Origin: Bradysia coprophila
Taxonomy: Eukaryota; Arthropoda; Insecta; Diptera; Sciaridae
Assembly: GCF_014529535.1 (NCBI RefSeq)
Contig: NW_023503302.1
Location: 2,722,706 to 2,786,705 of the forward strand
Direction of reading: 5' to 3'
Length of the DNA stretch: 64,000 nucleotides
Part shown: positions 48,401-57,768 of the stretch, piece after piece
Position numbering within the stretch: position 1 is the stretch's first letter
How the letters are laid out: each line of letters begins with the position of its first letter
Notes under the pieces: model-generated
What the model saw: only the letters and a program-made list of their open reading frames with translations
Told to the model about the DNA's origin: nothing
Databases searched by the model: none
Position numbers and translations under genes: made by a program

Positions 48401-48493
48401 GACTAGGTTTTAGTGCAATACCATGCGAATGAAACCTAATTAAGAAATTGGAACATTTTTTGATCCACACGCTCAATTTGATCCATTTTCTTA
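45405..48493 (-). CDS. Unrecognised multi-exon gene, at least 660 codons, 5' incomplete
   Basis: Eight minus-strand exons join in phase (each junction phase 2): about 48493-48316, 48257-47781, 47544-47470, 47095-47051, 46824-46582, 46502-46251, 46176-46072, 46014-45405. All have GT donors and AG acceptors. The start exon was not found and the first acceptor is uncertain. The N-terminal part (RKWIKLSVWIKKCSNFLIRF) looks helical. Basic stretches follow (LSKSKHKSKKKDRHNRRSK), then an acidic patch (ELVDDVDDDQPIDY), a Cys-containing segment (HPCDGKCYIKCLDNNNELIL, then KMFNCCFSTM), and a second basic region (RRGRRNKNDKKKRG and PPKKSKKG). The mix suggests a mostly disordered nuclear or RNA-associated protein, but no domain is recognised. 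It may be a fast-evolving, lineage-restricted gene. Confidence 0.75.
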
Positions 48494-48499
48494 CTCACA

Positions 48500-49600
48500 T
48501 TTTTCAAAGAGAAAAAAATTTCTAGGAATAAAAACAAGAACGAAACCTAAAATACTAAAACTTTTGCAAAAAATGCTACAGCCGCTATTCCAAAAAAAAA
48601 TTACACTTTTATTTCTGATAGCAACGTGTAAACGCTACACGAGTAATAAACTGCAATTTGAGGAATGGTATGACATCGAAATTCTGACACTATGCTCCTT
48701 TATGATCAAATCAAAAGTTCATTACAATCAACTCTTTCACCACGGCAGAGTAAAATAAACCAGGCAGGAGCGGTTCATTTTCGAAACGCCTAATACACTG
48801 TATGAGAATGAACTCAAATGAACACTGACATAAATTAAAAAAATTTATTCGAAAAAAATATAGGGCTACTAGATTATTCAGGTCCCTAGTCAAGTCAGCG
48901 CTACTGCCTGGTTAACTTTACTCTGTCATGCTTTCACGCTTTCGTCATTTGTCTTTGTTTCCTTTCTGAAGGGTTCGCTTGTGTGCGAGGCTCGTTTAAT
49001 GCCTAATACCCAAATAACTATCGCCATTTACAAAATTCAACTTGGAAATGGTACTGAGAGTATATTATATTTCAGTTAGATGCAGAAAAATTTCGTTTGT
49101 CTACAACTGAGAGATTGACTCCGAAAAAAAATCCATTTGCAGACTAAAGAATTGCGATAGCATACAGCTTCCCTAGCATTATTCAATAAAAATTAATACT
49201 CTAGGTCTAGGAACAGGTAGGATTCGACATTCGACCTTAATCTGAATAGAAATCGGTCAGGTTCAGACTTAACCCGAATTCTTCTTGACGCTGATGGTAC
49301 TAGCCAAATCGTACAACGAAATCAGGTCGATCTGAAACCGATCGAAGCAGATGTTTAACCAAGGCTCAACCTTCTATTTCTGTAAATTTCTCTTTCTTGC
49401 TTGACGTGGGATTCGTTATTTTCGAACTTCCTTTTAATTGTTTATTTTGAATTATTTTTTTAAAATTGTTTTTTGATTATTTATTTTGAATTATTTTTCT
49501 ACTAATTGTGATGTTTGTAACTGTTTCTATTCTTCAGTTTTGATTGTTGAAATTTACTATGTATTTTATTAGTGATGTCCGTCAGACGTTAAATAAACGA
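48500..49600. other. Gene-free stretch upstream of the unrecognised gene
   Basis: Should hold the missing first exon and promoter of the minus-strand gene at 45405-48493. No exon with an in-phase donor could be supported. No repeat stands out. Confidence 0.45.
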
Positions 49601-49885
49601 ATAATAATAACTAGGTCCCACCTTTTGGGCGGGTCAGGTCCCTTGACTGACAATTTTTTCAATATATTTTTCTGTATACGTGAGAGTGTATTGGTGAGCT
49701 ATGATATGAATCGGTCGGTAGGGAAAGTAAACGGTCGAGAAGGAAAGTAACGGTTGGGAAGGAATGCACTCTCACTATTACAGAAAAATATCTTTCAAAA
49801 TACCCCAATACACACTCGATGTGTGTTTTCGCTTGGGCTTCGCCCGCGCGTGCACACACATCTTGTGTGTATTGGGGTATGTTGA
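49601..49885. mobile_element. Compound foldback region
   Basis: 49612-49650 (CTAGGTCCCACCTTTTGGGC onward) matches 32877-32930. 49660-49800 carries inverted ATATTTTTCTGTA and AGAGTG words. 49801-49882 is a hairpin with ATACCCCAATACACAC arms around a GC-rich core containing GCTTGGGCTTCGCCCGC. At least two small MITE-like elements appear joined. Confidence 0.6.
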
Positions 49886-50094
49886 AATATACTATTTGAT
49901 CAATTTCATTGTTGAACTTCCGAAGCATCAGTGATACAAATGCCTACATTTAATATATCGATTACTCTATACATGACAACAAAATTTGACAGAAAAAGTT
50001 CTTCAAATAAACCTTCGAAGACCGAATGATCTTTGAGTTCTCATTTTTCTTATAAATTTGCAGCAAGATTTTCAATCAACCACAAATAAAATGT

Positions 50095-50645
50095 GACTCG
50101 TGTGAATTACGGCCCTCGCTCCGCTCTGGCCGCAAACTTCTCACTCGTATGAGCTATCTATTATTCTGTTTGATTGCCATTTTGTCAAATTTAATCAGAG
50201 TTGATGAGAAGTTTTACGAATGTGGAACGATGAGAGGACTCTTTCACTTTGGTTTTAAGTTACATTTCGTAGAAGAATGAATTCCCTTGGAACGAACAAA
50301 AAACCTTCTCGTTACATTTTGTAAAAGGATGAATTCCCTAGGAACGGAAAAAACGCATTCTCATTACATTTCGTTGAAGGATGAATTCGCTAGGAACGAG
50401 CCGCCGTGGCTTTATATTTCCAAAATCGACAAAGTGTGAAGAAAAGACATTTTTTTTTACTTTTTACTGATTTACTGAAGAGGTCCAAGCGACATGTACC
50501 ACATTTCTATCGGTATTTTATTATTTTTTATCGGTAAAATTAAATTTTTCTATCGGTTGAATATAATATCCCATAAAATTATTAAGACTCGTGAGAATTA
50601 CGGCTCTCGCTTCGCTCTGGCCGCAAACCTCGCACTCGTATGGTA
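50095..50645. repeat. Two GCCCTCGCTTCGCTC-type elements flanking a 52-bp tandem repeat
   Basis: 50098-50152 and 50588-50641 share CTCGTG(T)GAATTACGG, then CTCGCTYCGCTCTGGCCGCA, then CACTCGTATG, as in 33480-33535. Between them, 50262-50401 holds 2.7 tandem copies of a 52-bp unit (ACATTTCGTAGAAGAATGAA start). Confidence 0.7.
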
Positions 50646-50679
50646 GTTGTAACATATTTTGTTTGATAATTGGAATAAT

Positions 50680-51440
50680 GAATTTAAAAAAAAATATTCA
50701 AAAATTAGTTGAGAATGACTTTTCTTATATTGCCTACAAAGAATGATGGTTACATTTAACGTTTTTCATAAAATTTCCTACACTTTTCAATCATAGTGTG
50801 CTCATGGCATTTTTCTGCCGTAAGACATTGAGTAAAAAAACATCTTTCTTTGGTAGTAGACGCATTAAATTTGTTAGTCAACTATCAAGTTGTTAGTCAA
50901 CTATCAAATTTGATAGTCAACTATCAAGTTGTTAGTCAACTATCAAATTTGATAGTCAACTATCAAGTTGTTAGCAGTACACTAACAAGAGATGTTTACC
51001 GGTTAGAGGCTGGGCATGTAGTGACGAAATTTTTCTTCCTACTTGTTTCATGCACATTATCGAAAACATACTTATACGATTTACACACACTACGCAACAA
51101 AATCAAATTTCATCAAAGTAATCTTTTTCGATTGAGGCTACAATCAACAGTGTAAAATCCTGTTTTTCTGGGATAGCTTCCAGATCCTTCGTCCCACATA
51201 GCCCATCTTCGAACTTAGCCTCGGTATTTTACTTCCACAAATTTAAAAAAAAGATTCATCCAAATTGGTTGAAAATTACTCAAGTTATCGTGCCCTCAAC
51301 GATTTTTTGTTACCCACATTTAACGTTTTTCATAGCATTTCATACATTTCAATCACAGTGAACCTTTTTGTTACCCACATATTTCGGTATTTTCTGGTGT
51401 AAGACCCTGACTTTCAGTCAAGGGAATAATAAATAGTAAA
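50680..51440. repeat. Diverged copies of the GPDH-intron array element
   Basis: 50745-50830 and 51170-51425 share ACATTTAACGTTTTTCATA, TTCAATCA(C/T)AGTG and TTTCAGTCAAGGGAATA with 34195-34310. 51240-51300 resembles one 150-bp unit of the array at 33711-34190. The minisatellite at 50869 interrupts them. Confidence 0.6.
50869..50974. repeat. Minisatellite of alternating 18-19-bp units
   Basis: GTTAGTCAACTATCAAGTT and GATAGTCAACTATCAAATT units alternate for about 105 bp. The unit is partly self-complementary through TTGATAGT / ACTATCAA. The open frame running through it is a product of the repeat. Confidence 0.85.
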
Positions 51441-51449
51441 CTATCAGTA

Positions 51450-52185
51450 AAAGAACACTAGAAGGGTAAAAGTGATGCAAGAGTTTTTCTGTCATCACTT
51501 GCAAAATATCTGATATAGCTAACGAACACACATCGAAATCGAAATATTCTTACTAAAACCAACTAGCATTTGCGTATTTGGTGCAAATGCTGATGCGTTG
51601 CCAAAGCAAATTTTACCCCAAAAAATTGCGTCACAAGTGGCAGGTGACTCGGCTGTCATCTTTTTAGAATCTTCTACAACACTCAAGGACTATCATAAAA
51701 TCAAAGAGTATTTCTGTGAAAATGTTTCCCCATATTTTCCTTAATTTTACCAAAAAATATTTATCTGGTAGCTCGAAAAATAGATAGTTAATGGCGACAG
51801 AGAGGTAAAGTGTGCCCTCGCACACGCAAAAATAAAATATGATACCGAACTGCTTTCAAAATTTCTATTTTAGCTTCGGCTCGGGCTAAAATAAATCGTC
51901 CACAACAGATGCGTAATACTACTTTTTGCAACAAGTGACGAAAAGTAGGACTTTCCGTTGCTTTTATTGCGAAAAACGTTGTTAATTTTCAGTTAATAAA
52001 CATACGTTCTGTGAATGACGTGTTTAAATCTAGCACATTTTGATTCTAAAAGTGACACTTAAATTATGAATATTATGACATTACAGGAGATAAATTTGTT
52101 TTGTTTTGGAATTGAACTCGGGCCAATAGGAGAATGGAGTTTAGACGAAACTAAGGGTAAAATCTAATACAATTTAGTACTTTTC
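51450..52185. other. Gene-free stretch
   Basis: A TTTTCCC-type word cluster lies at 51720-51755. A hairpin-like segment at 51825-51925 contains TAGCTTCGGCTCGGGCTAAA and ends with ATCGTCCACAACAGATGCGT, resembling the right arm of the element at 52256-52380. No exon is seen. Confidence 0.45.
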
Positions 52186-52186
52186 A

Positions 52187-52380
52187 TGTGTCGGGGCCGA
52201 AAATGAGGGAGTTTTGAGATTTTTCTCTGGTTTTCGACCCCTGACATGAAAAATTTTTTGAGTATCTGTTTTGGACGATTGATTTTAGGTACTTTCGCAT
52301 GTAGCCCTCACTTCGTTCGGGCTACAACTCGCGAAATTGCCTAAAAACAATCGTCCAAAACAGATACACAAAATACTATT
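52187..52380. mobile_element. Two adjoining foldback elements
   Basis: 52187-52256 is the second copy of the GGGGTCGAAAA-type hairpin. 52256-52380 is a separate hairpin whose arms GTATCTGTTTTGGACGATTG and its complement enclose a core AGCCCTCACTTCGTTCGGGC. The second has 40-bp near-perfect arms. Confidence 0.7.
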
Positions 52381-52389
52381 TCTTCATAA

Positions 52390-53590
52390 AAAAAACTGCT
52401 GTCACTGAATTATTTTTTCATGAACAAACTTCACTGCTGTGACATTCCATGTGAATGAATCAATGTGAAGTTGTTACACAAAAAAATAGTCCAGTGAGAT
52501 GAAGTACTATAAAAAAATGTGGTGCCTCAGCGTTTGAAAACTGAGATTTTGATTCAGATGGAACTATAAAGAACATGCAGTCTAATTACACTGTAAAATG
52601 ACAAAAATTAATTATGTGCAAGCAACAATTCGTGTAATTCAATTCCAATATACAACGTAAACCGGTACGAATTACAAACGACAAAATTTCAATCAACAAT
52701 AATAACGAAACGACAATGCTCTGGTCTGTAGATAAAACGATTTATTGAACAGTTCAACATGAATGCGTCGGGTTGTGGCATGGAGAATATCTAGTTTGGT
52801 TGTAGTTTCAGCGTTCAAAAATTGACGAAATTAATGATTCCGATTTATACTTATGGAATGTCAATAGAAATAAATATTCAAAACCGGGATCAAAGTTGAT
52901 TCGCATTATGTTTGGTACTCATATTGTTCTGCCACTTTGAATCACTCAACTATTGTAAATAATTATCCAGTTACGCGCTGCAATATAATGTAGTTAAATG
53001 TGATTCCATGTTCAAAATTTTCATTTTTTCAATATAAAGTATTTGAACATCACAAATGCGATAAACCACACAGTTTAGTTTACACGTAACCGTTTTGAAC
53101 ATGTATTGAATTCTCTTGTAGTTTTCTTCATCAGTAAGTAGTGATTGATCAATCAAGACTAGGGACTTAATCAATCAAGACTAGAGATCCTACAAAGAAA
53201 TTCTGATCAAGCTATTAAAATTACCACGAGACGGTTATGGTAAATCAAATTAAATTTCTGGCAATTCTTAGGTTAGACCAGAGGTCTAATATTTAAAAAT
53301 TAATAAAAAAAAATTTGCTTTACATTTTCATAATTAAATGCTTGTAAAACATCAGGAAAAGTTCAAAAACGTTTAAAAACTATGAACAAGCAAAGAAAAA
53401 AAAATGTGGGATTTTTTTTGGGAATTAATTCCCAAACATTAGGCTCTGGGGTAGACCCGACGTAAATTACCTGGCTGGTTAGCGATTTTCACATTTCAGG
53501 TCAGTAGTATTCAGATCCAGCTAACCTCTTGATTTTCATATCAAGAAATATTCAACGAATATCTATAGAACGGACTTTACAAATAGTAAA
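52390..53590. other. Gene-free stretch
   Basis: AT-rich sequence. A 20-bp direct duplication (AATCAATCAAGACTAG-like) lies at about 53148-53185. No exon or larger repeat supported. Confidence 0.45.
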
Positions 53591-53592
53591 AA

Positions 53593-53799
53593 TTAGTAGA
53601 CTTTGTCCTTGATTGGAACTTTTTTGTTTAACCAAGTGCGAGGAATGTAGTCACGGGTTAAAACTCCTTCTGTTTTGACTCTGTATTCGCCTGTTGATAG
53701 CCAAATCGAGTTACGGTCTAAAGCCTCGACGGCGTCGCCTGGCTCTCGTATCTGGACCAAACAAAGTGTCGTGTCGCCACATACACTTTCAATGTATCT
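53593..53799 (-). CDS. Orphan terminal exon, unidentified protein
   Basis: A 68-codon open segment on the minus strand, ending in a TAA at 53593-53595, reads CGDTTLCLVQIREPGDAVEA, then LDRNSIWLSTGEYRVKTEGV, then LTRDYIPRTWLNKKVPIKDK, then VY and a stop. It has clearly higher GC and a better residue mix than its surroundings. There is no ATG; possible acceptors lie at about 53790-53800. I could not find partner exons upstream, where MYCBP occupies the same strand. It may be the last exon of a gene whose intron contains MYCBP, or a retained fragment. Family not recognised. Confidence 0.45.
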   Translation of the reverse strand, partial: RYIESVCGDTTLCLVQIREPGDAVEALDRNSIWLSTGEYRVKTEGVLTRDYIPRTWLNKKVPIKDKVY

Positions 53800-54372
53800 T
53801 CACGCAGAAAATCGTAGGAAATGAAAAAACAAAAGAAATTGGACGCCTTTTTTAAATCTGTTTATTGAAGGCACAAAAATGTGATTCAAAAAGAAACTGA
53901 CTAGTTCATTTATATCATAAAACTAACATCATTTTTATTAATGACTAAATGTAATTGTTCAGTGTCTATGTGTGTGTGTGTTTTGTTGTGTTCATCATTC
54001 TTTTTTATTACTATTTTTATACATCAATCTAATGATTGTTTTTTACTTTATTTTTTTTTTTATTCTTCTTCATTTAAATGTTTTAATATTTTTTTATACT
54101 TCAATAACACGTTAGATATGGAATGGATTCATTTCAAGTTCATAAAAAGGTAGTGAAAAAAAGATAACAAAAATTCAAATAATTTTTTTTTTATAAAAAA
54201 AAGTTCAACCAAAAAAAGAAATCCCGACTTAAATATATATACTAAACGATGTATAAGAGATCAGTTTTAAGTTAACTTTGCCATATATTATATCAAGCTT
54301 GTAAAGATTCATACAAGCAAATAGTTAAATTAAAAAAATTGAAACAAAAAATGTGTTTGGCATTCACACTTT
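53800..54372. other. MYCBP downstream region
   Basis: Very AT-rich, with several homopolymer runs. It probably contains the 3' UTR of the minus-strand MYCBP gene. No other feature. Confidence 0.45.
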
Positions 54373-55123
54373 TTACTTGTCAGTGGTCTCTGGTGCAGCA
54401 TCACCAGCTGCTGCAACAACAACGGTGGCTGCTGCTGCTGGCTTTTCTTCAGCCTTAATTTCTTCCGGTTTCGTTTCGATTTTGGCATCAGTTGCTACAG
54501 CAACGACCGAAACATCAGCGCTTACCTCTTCGACATTGTCAACCTTCTGAATTTTTTGAACATCATCGGTCACCACTGCGGCCGGCGCTACCACCACCGG
54601 TGCAGTTGGTTCCACATCTTCGGTCTTCTTTGTCTCAATCTCGAGTTGCTGGTTGCTTTGATTGTCCGACACAGCAACGACAATGTCATCCTTAACGATT
54701 GAATCAGCAATCACTTTTGAAAGTCCATTTTCGACCTCTTGCCGTTCCTGCTTCAGTCCGGCAATTTCCAGTTTGAGGTCGTTCACCTGCTTTTTGTAGA
54801 TTTCGACTTCTTCTTTCAGGAATTCGATCTGATTCAGCTCCTTTTGTGTGAGCCCCATATTTTCGCGGATAAAGTCGACAGGCGATTCTGGCTTTTCTGG
54901 ACTCTCCATTAGTTTGGTGATTGATTTTGACAATACTTCAATCACGCCTGAAGCTTCCAGATATTTGCGGAATTGATCGCGCTTGTTGTCAATCGGCTGC
55001 AAAAGAGTGGACAATGTCCATTGTTAATAGATGAAATCCATTTGCGATAAAGGGGTTGAGGTTAGAAATTGAAGGTAAAATATTTTTTGCTGAAAAGAAA
55101 CAGAAACTTACTTTGAAAGCCAT
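54373..55123 (-). CDS. c-Myc-binding protein homologue (MYCBP / AMY-1) with extended tail
   Basis: Two minus-strand exons, 55123-55112 (MAFK) and 54996-54373, join at phase 0 to give 211 residues. The first about 95 residues match the family: PIDNKRDQFRKYLEASGVIE, then VLSKSITKLMESPEKPESPV and DFIRENMGL, then a coiled coil (EFLKEEVEIYKKQVNDLKLE onward). Vertebrate MYCBP is about 103 residues. Here about 110 further residues form a low-complexity Ala/Val/Glu/Lys tail (for example KPEEIKAEEKPAAAATVVVA), probably disordered. Known roles are binding Myc and AKAP-type and ciliary partners; the role in insects is inferred. The tiny first exon is supported by the in-phase donor and the family N-terminus. 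Confidence 0.88.
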
Positions 55124-56110
55124 GATTGCAGAATATCACGACTTATTGATCTTAGCGATAAAATGGACGTTTATTTTTAATAAAACTTTGAGCAAATCGA
55201 TATGGACGAATTAAGATTTTGTGAAAAAAAACTGGCTGTGAAAAAATGGGACAAATAATGTGTATTCAGCAAAAATGGGATATATACGTGCTGAATGACA
55301 TGACATGACTTATATGAATATGATTGTGTGATTGTTGAAAAAAAAGCAGAGACATAACAAACAATGTTGAACAGTGTGTTGTCTGCTGTGAACGGTCAAA
55401 TTTTATGAGCGGCATCAGTCTCAATTCACAGTCATCCGTTTTGCCTTCGTGAAGACCTGATAGTGAGATTAATTTTCCAGTTTTTGAATTCAAATAGATA
55501 ATAAATGTCGATGAATAAATTGTTCTTTCAAGGGTTGTGTCACATGATATAACTTCAGACGATATTCTCATTATATCAGAGCTTGTTCGTTTCAGCTACT
55601 GAGTCATCTAAATTCAAATTATGAAGGGCACAACGTAAGGAAATACATGGGAAAGGGAGTAGGGTAATTTTGCACAGTGTGTTAGTCGAGACTTCACATT
55701 GAATTATTGGATTGTCAGATGTGGGTTCGAAACTCAACCACAATACAAATAAATCGCTTCATCAGGTTTTTGTCCACAATAATGACATCTAATTGAATTA
55801 ATCGGTTATTAAGTTGCGTCTTGGATTTAGTATCAATACCGTCTCTTTGTGTTGCATGTAATTGTTCGTTGGTAATGTCATTCAGTCAGTTTCGTGGATT
55901 GAAAGGTAGACACAACGTTTTTCACAACAATGGCTTCCGAAGTTTCAAATAAAAGTTAAATTTAAGGTTTAAATCGTTACACATCGTATCGTATCGTCAC
56001 GTAATATTTAACTGCGAAATTTTATACAGCAATACAACAGTCTACCTCATGCGAAATTCCAGTTTACATTTTTCTGTCACTTTCGGCCCTTGGGCTTACA
56101 TTTTTCAACT
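55124..56110. other. Upstream region of MYCBP
   Basis: Probable promoter and 5' UTR of MYCBP next to 55123, then unique AT-rich DNA. The frame at 55266-55571 (-) is not supported as a gene. Confidence 0.45.
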
Positions 56111-56119
56111 TTCGTCCCC

Positions 56120-56762
56120 CACGGTGGGGCTGAACCAAATTTAAATAAAAAGGTCGGATAACCTCAACTTTTTTTTCATGAAATGTTAGCATGGGTTGAG
56201 TGTAGATAATATACATAAAAATTAAAAAAAATCACCGAGCCGTTTTTCAGAAAGTACTTTTCAACTGTTTGTAGACTGTCTCATGCATATGTAGAACGTT
56301 TTTTTGATATGCTAAGCTAACGTGAGAGTAAGAGACATTTTTATTTTGTACAATTGAAGAAAAACCTTATTTTTGTTATTCTTTCATCTTATTTCTGTTA
56401 AATAATAAAAAAAAAAACAAAGAAAAACAAAAAAAAAATTTTTGCTCCAAAAATCACTTATTTTTTATACCACACAGTAGGGACAGTAGCTGCTAAACTT
56501 TCCAAACTTATATGGCAAATATGGTATCAATCGAAAGCTGAGAGCACTAACTATACTGACGTTAGCTTAGCATATCAAAAAAACGTTCTACATATGCATG
56601 AGACAGTCTACAAACAGTTGAAAAGTACTTTCTGAAAAACGGCTCGGTGAATTTTTTTAATTTTTATGTATATTATCTACACTCAACCCATGCTAACATT
56701 TCATGAAAAAAAAGTTGAGGTTATCCGACCTTTTAATTTAAATTTAATTCAGCCCCACCGTG
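56120..56762. mobile_element. Non-autonomous inverted-repeat transposon, 643 bp, 204-bp arms
   Basis: 56120-56323 and 56559-56762 are near-identical inverted arms. The outer end is CACGGTGGGGCTGAA and the inner end GCTAAGCTAACGT, with only a few differences, mostly in homopolymers. The 235-bp spacer is non-coding. High arm identity suggests recent mobility or gene-conversion. I could not define a target duplication, so the superfamily is open. Confidence 0.85.
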
Positions 56763-57217
56763 CCCCAGTAGGCAGCATATAAAACTTAATACGTAACTCT
56801 TCCGGCCTCCTCAATCGATACGTAAATAACTATTTGACAATTTCGACAAGTTTTGTTAAACGCTCTCATTACAGATTGTGTGAAGTGTCAATTTTATAAA
56901 ACAGTTATTTACGTATTTGTTGTGTAGTATTTGGCATAAAGAATTGTTGGAATCCTCCGAATATCGCGTCAGGACGAATAAAATGACTTAAGCTCAATCC
57001 GAATATGGTTTTATTACGAGCAATAGAATTTAGATGTAGTTTCCGAGAAAGTTCCAAACAGAATGAACAAAGTATGTTCACAACTGACTAGATTGAATAT
57101 TTAGTAGATTGCTATGTACAATCCAACAAGAATAGTATGCATCACTCGGGGCAAAAGCTCGCCGTTATGCAAAATACTATTTTTCTTCAAGTTTTCTTTA
57201 TCGAAGCAACTCATGAT

Positions 57218-57445
57218 CAAGGCTGTATACTTTGGGGAGGTCACGCAGATACAGATACGCGGGTGACACACCACACTTGATGATAAAATGGCCGATTTCA
57301 TACAAAAATTCACCTACTGTGATGATTCTCATCGCCGTGATGAAGTGGTAAATTTTTTTTGTATGTAAAATCATCAGACGTGGTGTGTTCCCGCGTATCT
57401 AATAAAATGGCGGTCTGCGTGACCTCCCCATAGTTTACAGCCTTG
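57218..57445. mobile_element. hAT-type MITE, 228 bp, with perfect 8-bp target duplication
   Basis: Ends are CAAGGCTGTATACTTTGGGG and, on the other strand, CAAGGCTGTAAACTATGGGG. The first 32 bp of the arms differ at two sites and the arms continue inward (GATACGCGGG and ACACACCAC). CTCATGAT occurs on both sides (57210-57217 and 57446-57453). An 8-bp duplication with short inverted ends is the mark of hAT-type transposases. No coding capacity. Confidence 0.88.
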
Positions 57446-57453
57446 CTCATGAT

Positions 57454-57768
57454 GACCCAAACTGAATTTCAAAGAGAAACCGATATTGGCGCCACAGTTT
57501 TTTAATTCAATCCGTTGTCTGTCCTGTGTTATCTCTCTGTTTTGACAGTTGTCTAATTCAGCACATCGGTTCAGCAATAATAATTAATATTCATTATAGT
57601 TCTCTTTTTTTTACTGTGGCCATCCAGTGATCGATAATACATATTATGTTCAAAAGTGTTTTTTATTTAAGACAAAATCCCGAAGTTACCGTAGAAATGT
57701 TTTATTGAAAGTATTTAATTGGTGAATTAATTTCAAAAAACGGGACGTTCCAGTCTGTCTGTGTAAAA
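57454..57768. promoter_or_regulatory. Upstream region of the DNAJC16 gene
   Basis: About 315 bp between the MITE and the start codon at 57769. It must hold at least part of the 5' UTR and possibly the promoter. No motif can be assigned firmly. Confidence 0.4.
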
